A stretch of DNA of 6,459 bases from Chloroflexota bacterium. GTDB taxonomy: Bacteria > Chloroflexota > Limnocylindria > Limnocylindrales > Limnocylindraceae. The notes below the pieces were generated by a model. It did no database searches, was not told where the DNA came from, and saw nothing but the letters and a program-made list of their open reading frames with translations. Shown here one piece after another: positions 4,541 to 6,459 of the stretch (the stretch's first letter is position 1; the number at the start of each line of letters is the position of its first letter). The stretch is from the NCBI GenBank assembly GCA_009692905.1, contig SHYI01000054.1, forward strand, positions 1 through 6,459, written 5' to 3'. Position numbers and translations under genes: made by a program.

Positions 4541-6331
4541 ATGATTGATGCCCTCGACGCCGCCGGCCTCCTCGCCCGCTTCGCTGCACTGCACCCAGTT
4601 GCGGCCACGGGGATGGGGATCCATGACTACGACGGATCGTGGAGCGAGCATGGCCCCGCCGGTCGCGCGGCGCGGCTGGACTGGTGTGACCGCGAAGAGG
4701 GACGGCTGGCTGCCATCCCAGCGGCGAGCCTCAGCCCCGACGATCTCTGTGATCGCGACCTGGCCCTCGGCACGATTCGCGCGATCCGCTTCGAACTGCA
4801 GGAGGTGCAGCCCGAGGCGTGGGACGCCCTCCACACGGTGTCCGTCATTGGCGGCGGGCTCTTCCCCCTCATCGCACGCGGCTTCGGAACGGCAGAGCGT
4901 CGTGCCAGCGACCTTGCCAGCCGGCTCGCGCAGGTTCCTGCCCTTCTGGACGCCGCCGTTGCCGACCTCACCGGCCTCCCTGAACTTCGCGTCCCCGCCG
5001 ACGATGGCGCACCGCGACGTGGGGGAGATCTCCCGCCAACTGGCACAGTCACGCTTCCAGCGCGGCCAGTCAGTCGCCTCCATACCGAAACGGCGATCGC
5101 ACAGGCACCAGGCATCGCCGAGCTCGCTGAGCTCGGGGTAACGACCTACGGTGAGGCGCTGCGCGGCCCAGCCGATGCGGCCATCGCCGCCACAGATCGG
5201 TTCATCGAGCGCCTGCAGCGCGAGGTTCTCCCGAAGAGTTCTGGCGAGGGGCGCTACGGCGCAGCACTCTACGACCGCGCCTTGCGCCACACCCTCTTCG
5301 GATCACACGACCGTGCCGCAATTGCAGCCAAGGGAGAGCAGGAGTTCGCCGCGGTGCGCGCGCGCATGATCTCGATCGCCCAACGCATTGCACCGGAGTG
5401 GCTCGGGGAGCGGGCAACCGCAGCACTCAGCGGCGATCGTTCAACTCTCGTCGCTGAGGTGTTGCACGCGATTGGCGGCGATCACTGCGCCCCCGAAGAG
5501 ATGCTGGATCGATCACGCGCCGAAACAGCACGCTGCGAAGCGTTCATCCGCAAAACTGGGCTCGTTGACCTCCCGAAGGAGCCGCTCGAGATCATGTGGA
5601 CGCCGCTCTTCTTGCGCGCCTATGCCGGGGCCTTCCTTGATGCGCCAGGCCCACTTGATCGTGGCGAGAAGAGTTTCTTCTACGTGACGCCAGCCCCCGA
5701 TGATGCAACTCCCGAACAGGTTGAGTCGAAGATGCGTGAAGACAACAACCGCATGTTGGCGCTCCTCGCGATCCATGAGGCGATCCCAGGCCACTACCTG
5801 CAGCTCGCCGCCGCGAATCAGACGCCGCGCCCACTTCGCGCCGCATTCGGCTCTGGCGTCTTCGCTGAAGGGTGGGCGGTCTACGTCACGCAGGTGATGA
5901 TTGATGAGGGCTTCGGTGACGGCGACCTGGCGCTTGAGCTGGTGCACTGGAAGTTCTATCTCCGCTGCATTGCCAACGCGCTGCTTGATGCAGGCATTCA
6001 CGCTGATGGCCGCGATGAGGCGTGGGCGCTGGACCTGATGGTTGGCCAGAGCTGGCAAGAGGAGGCGGAGGCGAAGGCGAAGTATCTGCGCGCACGTCTC
6101 ACCTCTACGCAGCTGCCGACCTACTTTGTCGGGTCAATGGGGTGCTGGGAGGCTGAGGATCGCGCACGGCGTGCCGCTGGTGGGCCAGTTGCGCATGTTG
6201 ACGGCGCGGATCTGCCTGGGAACCGAGTGGAGACGCCGGGCTTCTCGCGACCGAACCATCTGCGCGCGGTGCTCTCGCACGGCACGCCACCGATCCCGCT
6301 CCTCGAGCGACTCCTCGGCCTCGCCGAGTAG
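4541..6331 (+). CDS. DUF885 family protein, probable zinc metallopeptidase
   Basis: 596 residues, full length for the DUF885 family, which is annotated as metallopeptidase-like and poorly characterised. The core signature HEAIPGHYLQ begins at residue 412, with candidate zinc ligands His412 and His418 and candidate catalytic Glu413. EGWAVYVTQVM follows, with Glu443 as the likely third ligand. LRAYAGAFLDAPGPLDRGEKSFFYV (about 364-388) and the C-terminal HGTPPIPLLERLL are further family landmarks. The two histidines are separated by five residues rather than the three of a standard HExxH, which is usual here. There is no signal peptide or membrane helix, so it should act in the cytosol, probably on peptides. 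The ATG at 4541 follows a TACCCT box and gives a natural N-terminus; the in-frame TTG at 4499 lies inside the NTF2-like gene. The substrate is unknown. Confidence 0.9.
   Translation: MIDALDAAGLLARFAALHPVAATGMGIHDYDGSWSEHGPAGRAARLDWCDREEGRLAAIPAASLSPDDLCDRDLALGTIRAIRFELQEVQPEAWDALHTVSVIGGGLFPLIARGFGTAERRASDLASRLAQVPALLDAAVADLTGLPELRVPADDGAPRRGGDLPPTGTVTLPARPVSRLHTETAIAQAPGIAELAELGVTTYGEALRGPADAAIAATDRFIERLQREVLPKSSGEGRYGAALYDRALRHTLFGSHDRAAIAAKGEQEFAAVRARMISIAQRIAPEWLGERATAALSGDRSTLVAEVLHAIGGDHCAPEEMLDRSRAETARCEAFIRKTGLVDLPKEPLEIMWTPLFLRAYAGAFLDAPGPLDRGEKSFFYVTPAPDDATPEQVESKMREDNNRMLALLAIHEAIPGHYLQLAAANQTPRPLRAAFGSGVFAEGWAVYVTQVMIDEGFGDGDLALELVHWKFYLRCIANALLDAGIHADGRDEAWALDLMVGQSWQEEAEAKAKYLRARLTSTQLPTYFVGSMGCWEAEDRARRAAGGPVAHVDGADLPGNRVETPGFSRPNHLRAVLSHGTPPIPLLERLLGLAE
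6314..6328 (+). terminator. 6-bp hairpin abutting the DUF885 stop codon
   Basis: CTCGGC (6314-6319) and GCCGAG (6323-6328) form a perfect stem with a 3-nt loop, and the stop TAG starts at the next base. With the palindrome at 6339-6356 it makes a tandem hairpin 3' end. No T-tract is present. Confidence 0.35.
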
Positions 6332-6336
6332 AGTGG

Positions 6337-6459
6337 CTAGGAGGGGAGCCCCTCCTCTGCAGTGATGTCACGGCTCAGGCCGCAGACATGCTCGGTGCGT
6401 ACGGTGACGGTTGCGTTCGGCAGAAGCTCAATGGAGCGCACGAGGTGCAGCGAGCTTCC
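6337..6459 (-). CDS. C-terminus of an unidentified minus-strand protein (runs off right edge)
   Basis: On the minus strand one frame stays open from the window edge to TAG (complement of 6337-6339), giving 40 residues that end in HVCGLSRDITAEEGLPS. The other two minus frames contain stops. The sequence has a normal mix of residues, with an alternating strand-like stretch (ATVTVRTEHV), and a GC-rich third codon position like its neighbours. Its stop lies 5 bp from the DUF885 stop, matching the tight convergent pairs elsewhere in the window. I do not recognise the family. A chance open frame of this length in GC-rich DNA is possible. Confidence 0.55.
   Translation of the reverse strand, partial: GSSLHLVRSIELLPNATVTVRTEHVCGLSRDITAEEGLPS
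6339..6356. terminator. Perfect 8-bp palindromic hairpin between convergent genes
   Basis: AGGAGGGG (6339-6346) and CCCCTCCT (6349-6356) are perfectly complementary with AG between them; sterically a 7-bp stem with a 4-nt loop is more realistic. It is the strongest inverted repeat I found in the window. It follows the DUF885 stop by 7 bp and lies in the last codons of the minus-strand partial gene, so it is placed to act on both transcripts. There is no T-tract on either side, which is not unusual in GC-rich bacteria. Confidence 0.5.

Noticed and set aside
4518..4589. Longer NTF2-like reading with an Arg/Gly-rich N-terminus
   Set aside because: It overlaps the start of the DUF885 gene antisense, and the extra residues look like shadow coding. 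The domain begins right after the ATG at 4517.
4475..5290. 271-residue open frame antisense to the DUF885 gene
   Set aside because: Low-complexity composition rich in Arg, Gly and Ala with no domain signal; it opposes a gene with clear family motifs. Long antisense frames are expected in GC-rich DNA.

Overview
The window is a compact, GC-rich bacterial chromosomal segment. About 95% of it is coding and the longest gene-free stretch is about 114 bp. It carries seven complete protein genes readable with good family support, one complete small membrane protein of unknown family, and a partial gene at each edge. A coenzyme-F420-type luciferase-like oxidoreductase, a nickel superoxide dismutase with its maturation protease, gene starts that look leaderless, and a LysM protein with a Cys-rich N-terminus together suggest Actinomycetota or Chloroflexota. 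I lean to a small-genome aquatic Chloroflexota or actinobacterial lineage, by inference only. I see no tRNA, rRNA, CRISPR array, insertion sequence or prophage.

Layout. 1-263 (-) is the N-terminus of a DHA2-type MFS exporter, divergent from 366-1307 (+), an LLM-class (probably F420-dependent) oxidoreductase. The oxidoreductase converges with a minus-strand operon transcribed from about 2454 down to 1317: a four-helix membrane protein, sodN (Ni-SOD proenzyme) and sodX (its S26-type processing protease). Divergent from that operon is a plus-strand pair with an ATGA overlap: a PlsC-like acyltransferase with a changed catalytic motif (2569-3330) and a single-pass LysM protein with a four-cysteine cytosolic N-terminus (3327-4169). 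This pair converges with an NTF2/SnoaL-like protein (4182-4517, -). That gene is divergent, across only 23 bp, from a DUF885 metallopeptidase-like protein (4541-6331, +). The last 123 bases hold the C-terminus of an unidentified minus-strand gene.

How the parts fit. The sod operon is a self-contained oxidative-stress unit: SodN is made with a 15-residue leader that SodX must remove to expose His1 of the nickel hook. The membrane protein upstream of sodN is the unexplained partner. The acyltransferase and LysM protein look like an envelope pair.

The most interesting signals are regulatory and structural. Five starts carry a GTAnnnT box 6-8 nt before the ATG with no clear Shine-Dalgarno, as expected of leaderless transcripts, while three genes use a conventional Shine-Dalgarno. 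Two of the boxes overlap head-to-head in the 23-bp gap between the NTF2-like and DUF885 genes, making a nearly symmetric bidirectional start. Most convergent gene ends have a GC hairpin with the stop codon in its loop or next to its stem. The LysM protein joins a cytosolic Cys4 motif to an extracytoplasmic LysM domain.
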